Positions 35,077 through 41,610 of a stretch of DNA of 64,000 bases are shown piece after piece. The DNA lies in assembly GCF_042675645.1 (NCBI RefSeq), contig NZ_JBHTJH010000003.1:1-64000 (forward strand), in the 5' to 3' direction. Numbering within the stretch: the stretch's first letter is position 1; every line of letters begins with the position of its first letter. Origin of the DNA: Sungkyunkwania multivorans (lineage in GTDB: Bacteria; Bacteroidota; Bacteroidia; Flavobacteriales; Flavobacteriaceae). The translations under genes were made by a program, and so were the position numbers. Under the pieces are notes generated by a model. The model saw only the letters and a list, made by a program, of their open reading frames with translations, was not told the origin of the DNA and searched no databases.

Positions 35077-35122
35077 GATTCCCGCCAGGGTTTATCCTGA
35101 GCGAAAGCCGAAGGACGGGAAT
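35077..35122. repeat. REP-like palindromic element
   Basis: GATTCCCG and CGGGAAT arms enclose an inner imperfect stem (TCCTGAGCG...CCGAAGGA). It is 13 bp beyond the stop of the RemB-like gene. A related element with the same GATTCCCGC and ACGGGAAT ends occurs at 57160-57196. Confidence 0.6.
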
Positions 35123-35135
35123 GACACAAAGGTTA

Positions 35136-37241
35136 TTAAAAATCAAAATACCAATTGAAGATGTCTGTGCGTAAACCAATATTGAACCATGTCGTATTTT
35201 GCTGAAACTCGGTCGCCGTATCCGCCTCTGGGTCAAAGTTGCGATAGGTGATATTCGCAAACAATTTCAAATTCGTCGTTGGATTGACCAAATAGCCTGC
35301 TTGTAAGTCCGCCAGGAATACATTGGTGGTATTTCCCTGCCCGATTTCAATGCCTGTGTCGCTAGGACGGTCGACCTCGGAGCGATAGATATCGCCCCCA
35401 TAATTGAATGTATCACCACCTTCGTTAAAGTCGAAACCTCGCTGCCCCATGATGAGCTTGGCGCTACCATACCACCGATCGTGGCGATAGCGCGCTATCC
35501 CAATGAATTCTTTGAAGTTCGCACCCCAAAGATGTGCCATGGATTGGTTGTTGTGACCATAATTCAACACTCCTGTATTATGGGAATAGGTGTATGGGCG
35601 AACCTGATTGTATTCTGCCTGCAGCAAAAGGTTCTTCACTTTAAAGGCATTATAGTATTTAAACCCGATCTGGTATCCATACTTGTTCTTCCAGCTTTTA
35701 TTTCCACCCTTGATATCATTCAAGGAAAATTCATCCAGTATAAATTGTCCGTACATATTAAAAGTATCCGACCACTTGTATTTAGAGCTCAATCCAACGA
35801 TGGCATTTCCAGCTCTAGAACCCGTAGAAAACTCGATCGCTCGGTAAAAGATCACCGGGTTCAAATAATTCACATCAAAGCCGCGACCATTGTCATTTTT
35901 CCACATCACGGCCTCAAAGAGGCCAAGGTTGAGGCGCTTGCTCACATTCCAGCTAAGATAATGGTTGGCCATATACTTCGTTTGAAAGGCACCTGTACTA
36001 TCTACTGCTGCAGGACGGACATCTCTAAGCGACATCCAAGTATTGGTGTATCGTATCTTCCAAAATTGTGTGTTCAGTTTCAAATATGGATAAGGACTTG
36101 CGACATCACTTTGCAATAAGGAACGGTACCCATCTCCGATAAAATTTTTACCATGTCCAAATTGCACATTGAATGCTCTGGTAGGGGAATATGATATATA
36201 ACCTTCGGCCACGGGATAGTCGAAGGCATCCTCTTTAAATACCTTAGCGATGCCTCTCCCTGGAATAATCCCAGGATTCCCGCCGGCAGGTGCAATGCTC
36301 CGTGCATAGCGATTCACATAATCGGCAAAACGCGCCTGACTTTCGAATACAGTGGCCGAAAAATTGAAACCTTTTCCAAGGCCTCCCTGCACCTGAAGTC
36401 CTCGAGTGTTATTGTAGGTGTAATCTACATTATCGTCGCCACTGGTCCCTAATTGAAGGTCGACTATAGGATCGATGGTGAACCAATAGTTTTCACCACT
36501 GATGGTACCCATATGTTCGTTCCATAATTTACGACCCCACCAACCGCTTTTGTTCTTTAAGAGCGATTCTCGCTGTGCGTCCAAATCGAAGTAGCGAGAC
36601 ACCTCACTGTAGATATAGGGCTTTGAGGCGGTGTGATTATTACTTCCAACCACATTGAGTGCCTGATCAAATTCGGAATAGCGATCATGTGAAAGCGGAA
36701 TATTGAGCGCGCTGGAATATTCAAAGATGGTATCTTTTTTTAAATCGAATTCTATCATATCGAATTCATTCTTTACCTCAGCCTTGGAAATGGCATTGGT
36801 TTTCTCTTTTGATCCAATGCTAGACAGCGTCATTTCTTTGGTTAGCGGTATGGTGACCGGCAATGTGAATTGCATATATGTTGGCCGACCACTATATAAA
36901 GGAGGAGCTACCGTTGGTAACAGGCCAAAAACACGTTTGGACTCTTCTATAAGCTCCTTATAGACTGCGTCTACATAAAGCACTTTGAATGCACCTTCGG
37001 ACGTCACTTCGAACAGAATGACGAGCTTTCCCTTATAATCCTCTTGAGCTATTTTGGAAGGCACTTCGAAATTTTCAAATATGAAGGTTTTCAAAGTTGT
37101 CTCGAAACAGCTGGACAATTCTTCTACGGTCACCTGTTGGCATTCCTCAAAAACAGGATATTTGTAATAAGCATCATAAGTTTTCTGTGCATTTGTTGCA
37201 AATGCAACCAAGAACGCGCATAACAAAAGGGTCTTCTTCAT
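35136..37241 (-). CDS. RemB-like gliding/outer-membrane beta-barrel protein
   Basis: A 701-residue exported protein from the ATG at 37241 (signal peptide ending ATNAQ). Residues about 20-130 form a small domain that resembles the TonB C-terminal fold (GKLVILFEVTSEGAFKVLYVD, then SKRVFGLLP, then FTLPVTIPL). The rest is an outer-membrane barrel with the Wzi/RemB-type opening (YSEVSRYFDLDAQRESLL, then GLQVQGGLGKGFNFSATVFE). It also has NVQFGHGKNFIGDGYRSLL and the aromatic end FNWYFDF. I assign it to the RemB family, linked to gliding in Flavobacterium, by memory of these features; capsule-assembly Wzi-like is the alternative. It is a single gene ending in a REP-like stem. Confidence 0.6.
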   Translation of the reverse strand: MKKTLLLCAFLVAFATNAQKTYDAYYKYPVFEECQQVTVEELSSCFETTLKTFIFENFEVPSKIAQEDYKGKLVILFEVTSEGAFKVLYVDAVYKELIEESKRVFGLLPTVAPPLYSGRPTYMQFTLPVTIPLTKEMTLSSIGSKEKTNAISKAEVKNEFDMIEFDLKKDTIFEYSSALNIPLSHDRYSEFDQALNVVGSNNHTASKPYIYSEVSRYFDLDAQRESLLKNKSGWWGRKLWNEHMGTISGENYWFTIDPIVDLQLGTSGDDNVDYTYNNTRGLQVQGGLGKGFNFSATVFESQARFADYVNRYARSIAPAGGNPGIIPGRGIAKVFKEDAFDYPVAEGYISYSPTRAFNVQFGHGKNFIGDGYRSLLQSDVASPYPYLKLNTQFWKIRYTNTWMSLRDVRPAAVDSTGAFQTKYMANHYLSWNVSKRLNLGLFEAVMWKNDNGRGFDVNYLNPVIFYRAIEFSTGSRAGNAIVGLSSKYKWSDTFNMYGQFILDEFSLNDIKGGNKSWKNKYGYQIGFKYYNAFKVKNLLLQAEYNQVRPYTYSHNTGVLNYGHNNQSMAHLWGANFKEFIGIARYRHDRWYGSAKLIMGQRGFDFNEGGDTFNYGGDIYRSEVDRPSDTGIEIGQGNTTNVFLADLQAGYLVNPTTNLKLFANITYRNFDPEADTATEFQQNTTWFNIGLRTDIFNWYFDF

Positions 37242-37631
37242 GGGTAGATAACGCAAATAGGTCGTTTTTATGGCCGAAAGATAGTGAAATTATAGTTTGT
37301 GATTCGGCGTCCCTGCGAATGCACAAAACTGTTTGCAAAACAAATTTCGTCAAACATAAGATCCCAAAGCGCCCTAGCCTTGCACATACCCCTTTGGTTT
37401 ATGGCGGGTATCATTTTCCTTTCCGGGTCCAAGTAGAGGGTAAATTCTCATCCATAAGCGATCAATATGTATTTTCAAATAAACAAACATCCATATTCCA
37501 TATTGTTTAATTTATCATCAAATTATTGAGAATTCACTAATTTTTCATAAATTGGTTTACCAATCTGGATAACCAGATGAATCGTAAATTGAATAGATTT
37601 AACAAGAATACTAACCAAAAACCAAAGTACT
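37242..37631. other. Intergenic region upstream of the alginate lyase gene
   Basis: About 390 bp without a gene between the divergent RemB-like and PL7 genes. The left part is unremarkable. The right part is AT-rich and contains two adjacent dyads at 37551-37576, described separately. The PL7 start codon follows 56 bp later. Confidence 0.6.
37551..37578. promoter_or_regulatory. Two adjacent operator-like dyads upstream of the alginate lyase gene
   Basis: ATTGGTTTACCAAT (37551-37564) is an inverted repeat with a TT centre, and ATCTGGATAACCAGAT (37563-37578) is a second one. Both share the core TGGNTNACCA and their centres are 13 bp apart. The core resembles the operators of FadR-subfamily GntR regulators that respond to uronates (UxuR/ExuR-like, TGGTNNACCA). 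This points to regulation of the lyase by alginate breakdown products, but no GntR gene is in the window. Confidence 0.55.
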
Positions 37632-38945
37632 ATGAATTCTCAATTGCTCTTTATTAAAAACAGGACCTTCATAATTGTCTTTTATCGTTTAGGACTTCTC
37701 GTCTCAGCATTTCCGCTTCTTTTGCTTGGTTGCTCGGAACAGGGGTCAGCGATGGAAGAATTGGAGTTTTACCCATCAAGCGATAGAGCGGTAAAAATTA
37801 TACCAAATCGCGCTTGGGCCAATGGCGACGACGGCAACCGCCCAGCCAACACTTTAGACGGTAATTTAGGTACCAGATGGTCTTCATACGGATATACCGG
37901 AAAATATATCACCTACGATCTAGGATCGGTAAGATCGGTATCTAGGGTGAAGCTGGCCTGGTACAAGGGCGATCGCCGAAAAGCATACTTCAAGATACGG
38001 GTAGGTACTTCAACCTCTGATCTAAGGACCGTAATAGACAAAAAAAGAAGCGGAAGTAGCGGGAATACACTTCAATTGGAAAACCACGATTTTGATGCTG
38101 TAGATGCACGTTATGTACGTATCTCATGCTTTGGAAATTCTAGTAGTGGTTGGAATAGCCTTACAGAAGCAGAGATCTATGGTGAAAACGGTGGTGGTGA
38201 AGGTGATTCGGGAGGTGATTCGCCAGGAAGTATCTTGGGCTTGACCTCAGACGCATGGAAACTAAATGGATTTACAGGAAATCCAGGTCCTTCGGCTGAT
38301 TATCACGATGATGTGCTTAGGGCTACTGGAAAGACTTTTGACAACTATGTTGACCCCAATTACTTCTACACTGATGGAGAATGGACATTCTTCAAGTGTT
38401 ATCGTGGTACGGAGAGCTCATCCGGCTCTGGCAATCCTAGGGTAGAATTAAGGGAATTGAAAAATGGGAATCTTGCAAGCTGGGATGGCTCTAACGGAAA
38501 TAATAGTATGAGTTTCACCTTACGCGTCGACCGCTTACCTGAAGATAGGGATGGAAGGGGTGGCGTCCTATGCTTTGCCCAAATTCACGGGCCATCTAGC
38601 ACTGTAGACGATGTAATAAGAGTTCAATTTATCGGTGATGAGAATCAATCTTCTGGAGGCGTGCGTATGAAGATCAGTGGCTATATCACCGAAGAAGTAC
38701 AAGGGGGAAGTAAGATCATTGATAGAGGGTATCGATTGAATACCAGTTATACTTTTAAGATCACCTATAACAACGGCATCGTCAAACTATTTGATGGCTC
38801 CACACAAATTTTCTCGCAAGCCATCGGCACCAATACGGCTGGCAATTATTTTAAAATTGGCAATTATTTACAATCGGTTCAAAATGCCAGTTATAATGGT
38901 TCGCACGGAATTGTACGAATCAAAAACCTCAATATCACACACTAA
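37632..38945 (+). CDS. Surface-exposed alginate lyase, PL7 with N-terminal F5/8C (CBM32-like) domain
   Basis: A 437-residue polysaccharide lyase. The lipoprotein signal ends LLLLGC (Cys34). Residues about 55-184 are an F5/8-type carbohydrate-binding domain (NTLDGNLGTRWSSYG, ITYDLGSV, ARYVRISCFGN, LTEAEIYG). A Gly/Ser/Asp linker (186-200) leads to the PL7 domain, with the three diagnostic motifs: RVELREL (270-276), QIH (317-319) and YFKIGNYLQS (406-415). QIH rather than QVH is associated with activity on guluronate-containing alginate. The enzyme cleaves by beta-elimination, probably at the cell surface. It is a lone gene, with no SusC/D partner next to it, preceded by paired dyads and followed by a terminator. 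Confidence 0.93.
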   Translation: MNSQLLFIKNRTFIIVFYRLGLLVSAFPLLLLGCSEQGSAMEELEFYPSSDRAVKIIPNRAWANGDDGNRPANTLDGNLGTRWSSYGYTGKYITYDLGSVRSVSRVKLAWYKGDRRKAYFKIRVGTSTSDLRTVIDKKRSGSSGNTLQLENHDFDAVDARYVRISCFGNSSSGWNSLTEAEIYGENGGGEGDSGGDSPGSILGLTSDAWKLNGFTGNPGPSADYHDDVLRATGKTFDNYVDPNYFYTDGEWTFFKCYRGTESSSGSGNPRVELRELKNGNLASWDGSNGNNSMSFTLRVDRLPEDRDGRGGVLCFAQIHGPSSTVDDVIRVQFIGDENQSSGGVRMKISGYITEEVQGGSKIIDRGYRLNTSYTFKITYNNGIVKLFDGSTQIFSQAIGTNTAGNYFKIGNYLQSVQNASYNGSHGIVRIKNLNITH

Positions 38946-38965
38946 AGATCGATCTTTATCAATAC

Positions 38966-38999
38966 AAAACAGCCGAAGGTGTTGACCATCGGCTGTTTT
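38966..38999. terminator. Bidirectional terminator after the alginate lyase gene
   Basis: The arms AAAACAGCCGA and TCGGCTGTTTT with a 12-base loop lie between the convergent PL7 and TonB genes. Confidence 0.8.
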
Positions 39000-39020
39000 C
39001 ATTTATAGATCGCTTATGGT

Positions 39021-39824
39021 TTATAATGCATTAAAAACGATAGGAACACTATAGCTGACACTAACATAGTTATCCCGTTGTTTTCCAGGAATCATGGTAG
39101 GGACCTTTCCTATCACCCGAAGGGCTTCCTTTTCTAATACAGGATGTGGGGCCCTAACTTTGATATCGATGATCGCCCCCTTTTTATCGATAGTAAACTG
39201 GGTAAAGATCCTTTGTGTTCCCGAGAGTCCATAATCGGAAGCTATAGAAGTATTGAATTTTCTTCGTATAAGCTTCCCTAACTTATCACTAAGGCATTGC
39301 CTACGGTCTTGGTTATTATCAAGTCCTTCGCAACCGGGATATATTGGAGAGACCTCGACCAATATAAGAGGAACTACGGGATCATCAAGGACCTCCTCGC
39401 CTGTCACCACTTTGTTAGGGTCAAACTCATTCGGGTTCTCAGCTTCCTGAGGTTGCACCCCTTTGGTCTCTGCCCTATCGCTACTATTTTTGTCAATTTT
39501 GAATTCCGGATTCAAAATTGGCTTTTCCGTCTTTGGTTCTTTCTCGATCTGCTCCTCCATCTTCGGTTCTGGCTTTTTCTCCAGAATGTAGTTTACGTAA
39601 ACGGGATTTTCAATGAGAGGCTCTTGGGTCTTAGCAACAACTGTGGCCTCTTTTAAAGGAGTTTCGACCTCCAATACAAAATAAGCGGCCATCAAAGCAA
39701 GGATCAATCCGATCTGGAAATGTAATAGCGGTCTTTTTTGTAAATTCGCATCGTGCTTCGATGGCTTTTTTGAGGTCTCTTGGTTGCCGCCAAAGACCTT
39801 CCAAAGGTTCGTGCCTTTTTTCAT
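39021..39824 (-). CDS. Energy transducer TonB, paralogue 1
   Basis: A 267-residue TonB protein from the ATG at 39824 (a longer frame opens at 39875). It has a basic cytoplasmic tail, one membrane helix (FQIGLILALMAAYFVLEV), a charged Pro/Glu/Lys periplasmic linker (EKKPEPKMEEQIEKEPKTEK), and a C-terminal TonB domain. The domain includes the flavobacterial YPGCEG...RRQCLSDK Cys pair, FTQFTIDKKGAIIDIKVR and IGKVPTMIPGKQR. It couples ExbBD energy to outer-membrane receptors such as the SusC at 3.8 kb. A terminator lies between it and the next TonB gene upstream, so it is probably transcribed separately. Confidence 0.93.
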   Translation of the reverse strand: MKKGTNLWKVFGGNQETSKKPSKHDANLQKRPLLHFQIGLILALMAAYFVLEVETPLKEATVVAKTQEPLIENPVYVNYILEKKPEPKMEEQIEKEPKTEKPILNPEFKIDKNSSDRAETKGVQPQEAENPNEFDPNKVVTGEEVLDDPVVPLILVEVSPIYPGCEGLDNNQDRRQCLSDKLGKLIRRKFNTSIASDYGLSGTQRIFTQFTIDKKGAIIDIKVRAPHPVLEKEALRVIGKVPTMIPGKQRDNYVSVSYSVPIVFNAL

Positions 39825-39880
39825 AATAAATGGTTTTAATGTTAATATTATGCTAAGACACAAGAAGCATACCAAAAAAG

Positions 39881-39907
39881 AAAATCCCGAGCAATGCTCG
39901 GGATTTT
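39881..39907 (-). terminator. Terminator of the second TonB gene
   Basis: The arms AAAATCCCGAGC and GCTCGGGATTTT with a three-base loop are followed leftward by a T-rich run. Confidence 0.85.
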
Positions 39908-39935
39908 CGATTTAATATATTTTATACCTAAGTTT

Positions 39936-40649
39936 TTATTGAAGTTTAAAAGTAATTGGAATACTGAACGGAACTCGCACTGCTCTACCACGTTGTTTTC
40001 CAGGGGTCATCTTTGGTAATTTTCCGATGATACGAGCCGCTTCCTTTTCTAAATTCTTATCTGGTCCACGCATCTTAACATTGGTGATGCTACCGTCTTT
40101 ATCAATCGTAAATTGCACGTACACACGTCCTTGGACACCCATTTCTTGTGCTATCTCTGGATAACGGAAATGCTTGCGGATATGCTTGTTCATCTGCTCT
40201 TGGAAACAAGATCTTCTTTTAGATTTGGCAACACCTTCACAGCCAGGGAAAACAGGCACGTCCTCGATAACTGCAAAAGGAACATCTACATCCTCCACCT
40301 CTTCTTCAACTTCAATATCTTCCACATCCTCGATCACCTCTTCAGAGTCGGTCTCCGTAGATTCGATCACCGTCTCTTCTACCTCTTCCTCATCTTCTAC
40401 CACATCGATCACCTCTGGTGCCGCTGGTGGCGGTGGCGGTGGCGGTGGTTGTTGTAATTGTTGCGTGATTGGCACCTCTTCATCTAATTCTTCATCCAAG
40501 GCCAATTGATCAAACTCAAAGCCAGATTTCTCATAGGTCTTCCACTCGATGCCTCTCCATGCAAGAAAAGTGATCAAGGCCAGACCAATCGCAAAATACA
40601 GTCCGATGTTTCTATCTAAGTTAGCTTTTGGATTTTTCTTTGGTTCCAT
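39936..40649 (-). CDS. Energy transducer TonB, paralogue 2
   Basis: A 237-residue TonB protein and a paralogue of the neighbouring gene. One membrane helix (NIGLYFAIGLALITFLAW) is followed by a poly-Pro stretch (QQPPPPPPPPAAPEV) and a very acidic Glu/Asp/Val-rich linker (about residues 77-125). The C-terminal domain carries the Cys pair FPGCEGVAKSKRRSCFQEQ, YVQFTIDKDGSITNVKMRG, LPKMTPGKQRG and ends VPFSIPITFKLQ. The two paralogues differ mainly in linker charge. Conserved flavobacterial synteny places this gene after vanZ and gcvH. Confidence 0.94.
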   Translation of the reverse strand: MEPKKNPKANLDRNIGLYFAIGLALITFLAWRGIEWKTYEKSGFEFDQLALDEELDEEVPITQQLQQPPPPPPPPAAPEVIDVVEDEEEVEETVIESTETDSEEVIEDVEDIEVEEEVEDVDVPFAVIEDVPVFPGCEGVAKSKRRSCFQEQMNKHIRKHFRYPEIAQEMGVQGRVYVQFTIDKDGSITNVKMRGPDKNLEKEAARIIGKLPKMTPGKQRGRAVRVPFSIPITFKLQ

Positions 40650-40708
40650 TGCTTAAGTTTTAATTCTTGCTAAAGTAAGTATTTCTTACCCAATTTTACA
40701 AGTAAATT

Positions 40709-41113
40709 TTAATTTTTAACGATGCTATAATATATCTTTAAGACACCAATTCCTATGGCTGCACCAAGGGAATTCGCTAAGATATCATAAAGGTCAAACG
40801 TTCTACTTTGAACTAGAAAATGCTGCAAGAATTCCATGATGGCACCATATATTATCGCTGAAACCGATGCAACTATGTAGGCATTCCTAGTTGAAAAGAT
40901 CGATCTTTCGAAAATAAAGAAAAGTCCCCACGAAAATGATAAGGCAGCATAGGCTACAAAATGTCCTATCTTGTCAAAAAAGGAAATGTTTATTTTAGGC
41001 AGATCCTTGCCCGGCACTAGGCTTAATACCGCTATGGCCAATGTACAAACAAGAGCCGACCACAAAAATCCATTGCTGCTAAGCTCCGATAAGGTCTTTG
41101 TACGCTTGTGCAT
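40709..41113 (-). CDS. VanZ family membrane protein
   Basis: A 134-residue inner-membrane protein of the VanZ family. Four helices include FLWSALVCTLAIAVLSLVPG, the conserved DKIGHFVAYAALSFSWGLFF, AYIVASVSAIIYGAIMEFLQHFL and FDLYDILANSLGAAIGIGVL. The motifs DK.GH...Y and (Y)D...N..G are the family hallmarks. The start ATG overlaps the end of gcvH by 35 bp, and the two are co-transcribed. VanZ proteins near gcvH/tonB are of unknown role; antibiotic resistance should not be inferred. Confidence 0.9.
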   Translation of the reverse strand: MHKRTKTLSELSSNGFLWSALVCTLAIAVLSLVPGKDLPKINISFFDKIGHFVAYAALSFSWGLFFIFERSIFSTRNAYIVASVSAIIYGAIMEFLQHFLVQSRTFDLYDILANSLGAAIGIGVLKIYYSIVKN

Positions 41114-41459
41114 CTAAGAGATCTTCTACTTCCGCCTCATCCGAGAATTTGATCTTTACCATCCAGCCCTCTCCATAAGGATCATTATTTACTTTCTCTG
41201 GTTCGTCTTCCAAGGACTCATTGAATTCCAAAATCTCTCCTGAAAGGGGTAAAAATAGGTCTGATACAGTTTTTACCGCTTCAACGGTACCAAAAACCTC
41301 TTCACGATCGAGCGTTTCATCCACAGTTTCGACCTCTACATACACGATATCGCCCAGTTCTCCTTGTGCAAAATCGGTGATTCCAACGGTAGCCATATCT
41401 CCGTCGATCCTCACCCACTCATGGTCTTTGGTGTATTTTAGTTCGGTAGGTATATTCAT
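41079..41459 (-). CDS. gcvH: Glycine cleavage system H protein
   Basis: Lipoyl carrier that shuttles the aminomethyl group between the P and T proteins of glycine cleavage. The lipoylated Lys is K63 in FGTVEAVKTVSDLFLPLSGE, and the N-terminal YTKDHEWVRIDG is typical. Length (126) is normal. P and T proteins are not in the window. The 151-bp gap to sprA contains a TACATTTG element (41574-41567, minus) and an inverted repeat CATTCAA-TT-TTGAATG, giving a leader of about 100 nt. It would be lipoylated through the lipB pathway at 10 kb. Confidence 0.96.
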   Translation of the reverse strand: MNIPTELKYTKDHEWVRIDGDMATVGITDFAQGELGDIVYVEVETVDETLDREEVFGTVEAVKTVSDLFLPLSGEILEFNESLEDEPEKVNNDPYGEGWMVKIKFSDEAEVEDLLDAQAYKDLIGA

Positions 41460-41574
41460 CTGTTCTTATTTTATTTATGGTTTGGTAACGATCCCTAAAG
41501 ACCTACGACTGACTCTTTCTGGTCATTTTCGCTAAGTCCCCACCATTCAATTTTGAATGACGTACGCAAATGTA
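41460..41574 (-). promoter_or_regulatory. Promoter element and structured 5' leader of gcvH
   Basis: TACATTTG at 41574-41567 (minus) matches the -7 consensus. The roughly 100-nt leader starts with a perfect inverted repeat (CATTCAA-TT-TTGAATG, 41544-41559) and has further short complementary segments (TGAC...GTCA). It does not show the conserved core of a glycine riboswitch. Confidence 0.35.
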
Positions 41575-41610
41575 CTTTTTTAGCCGCAAAATATAAAAGA
41601 GCTGAATTAA

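Noticed and set aside
40113..40509. Long open frames on + opposite the second TonB gene, with Ser-rich translation
   Set aside because: They are the antisense of the acidic Glu/Asp linker of TonB; codon bias and motifs support only the minus strand.
40709..41113. VanZ as an antibiotic-resistance gene
   Set aside because: Only the membrane family is shared; no other van genes are present and the context is housekeeping.
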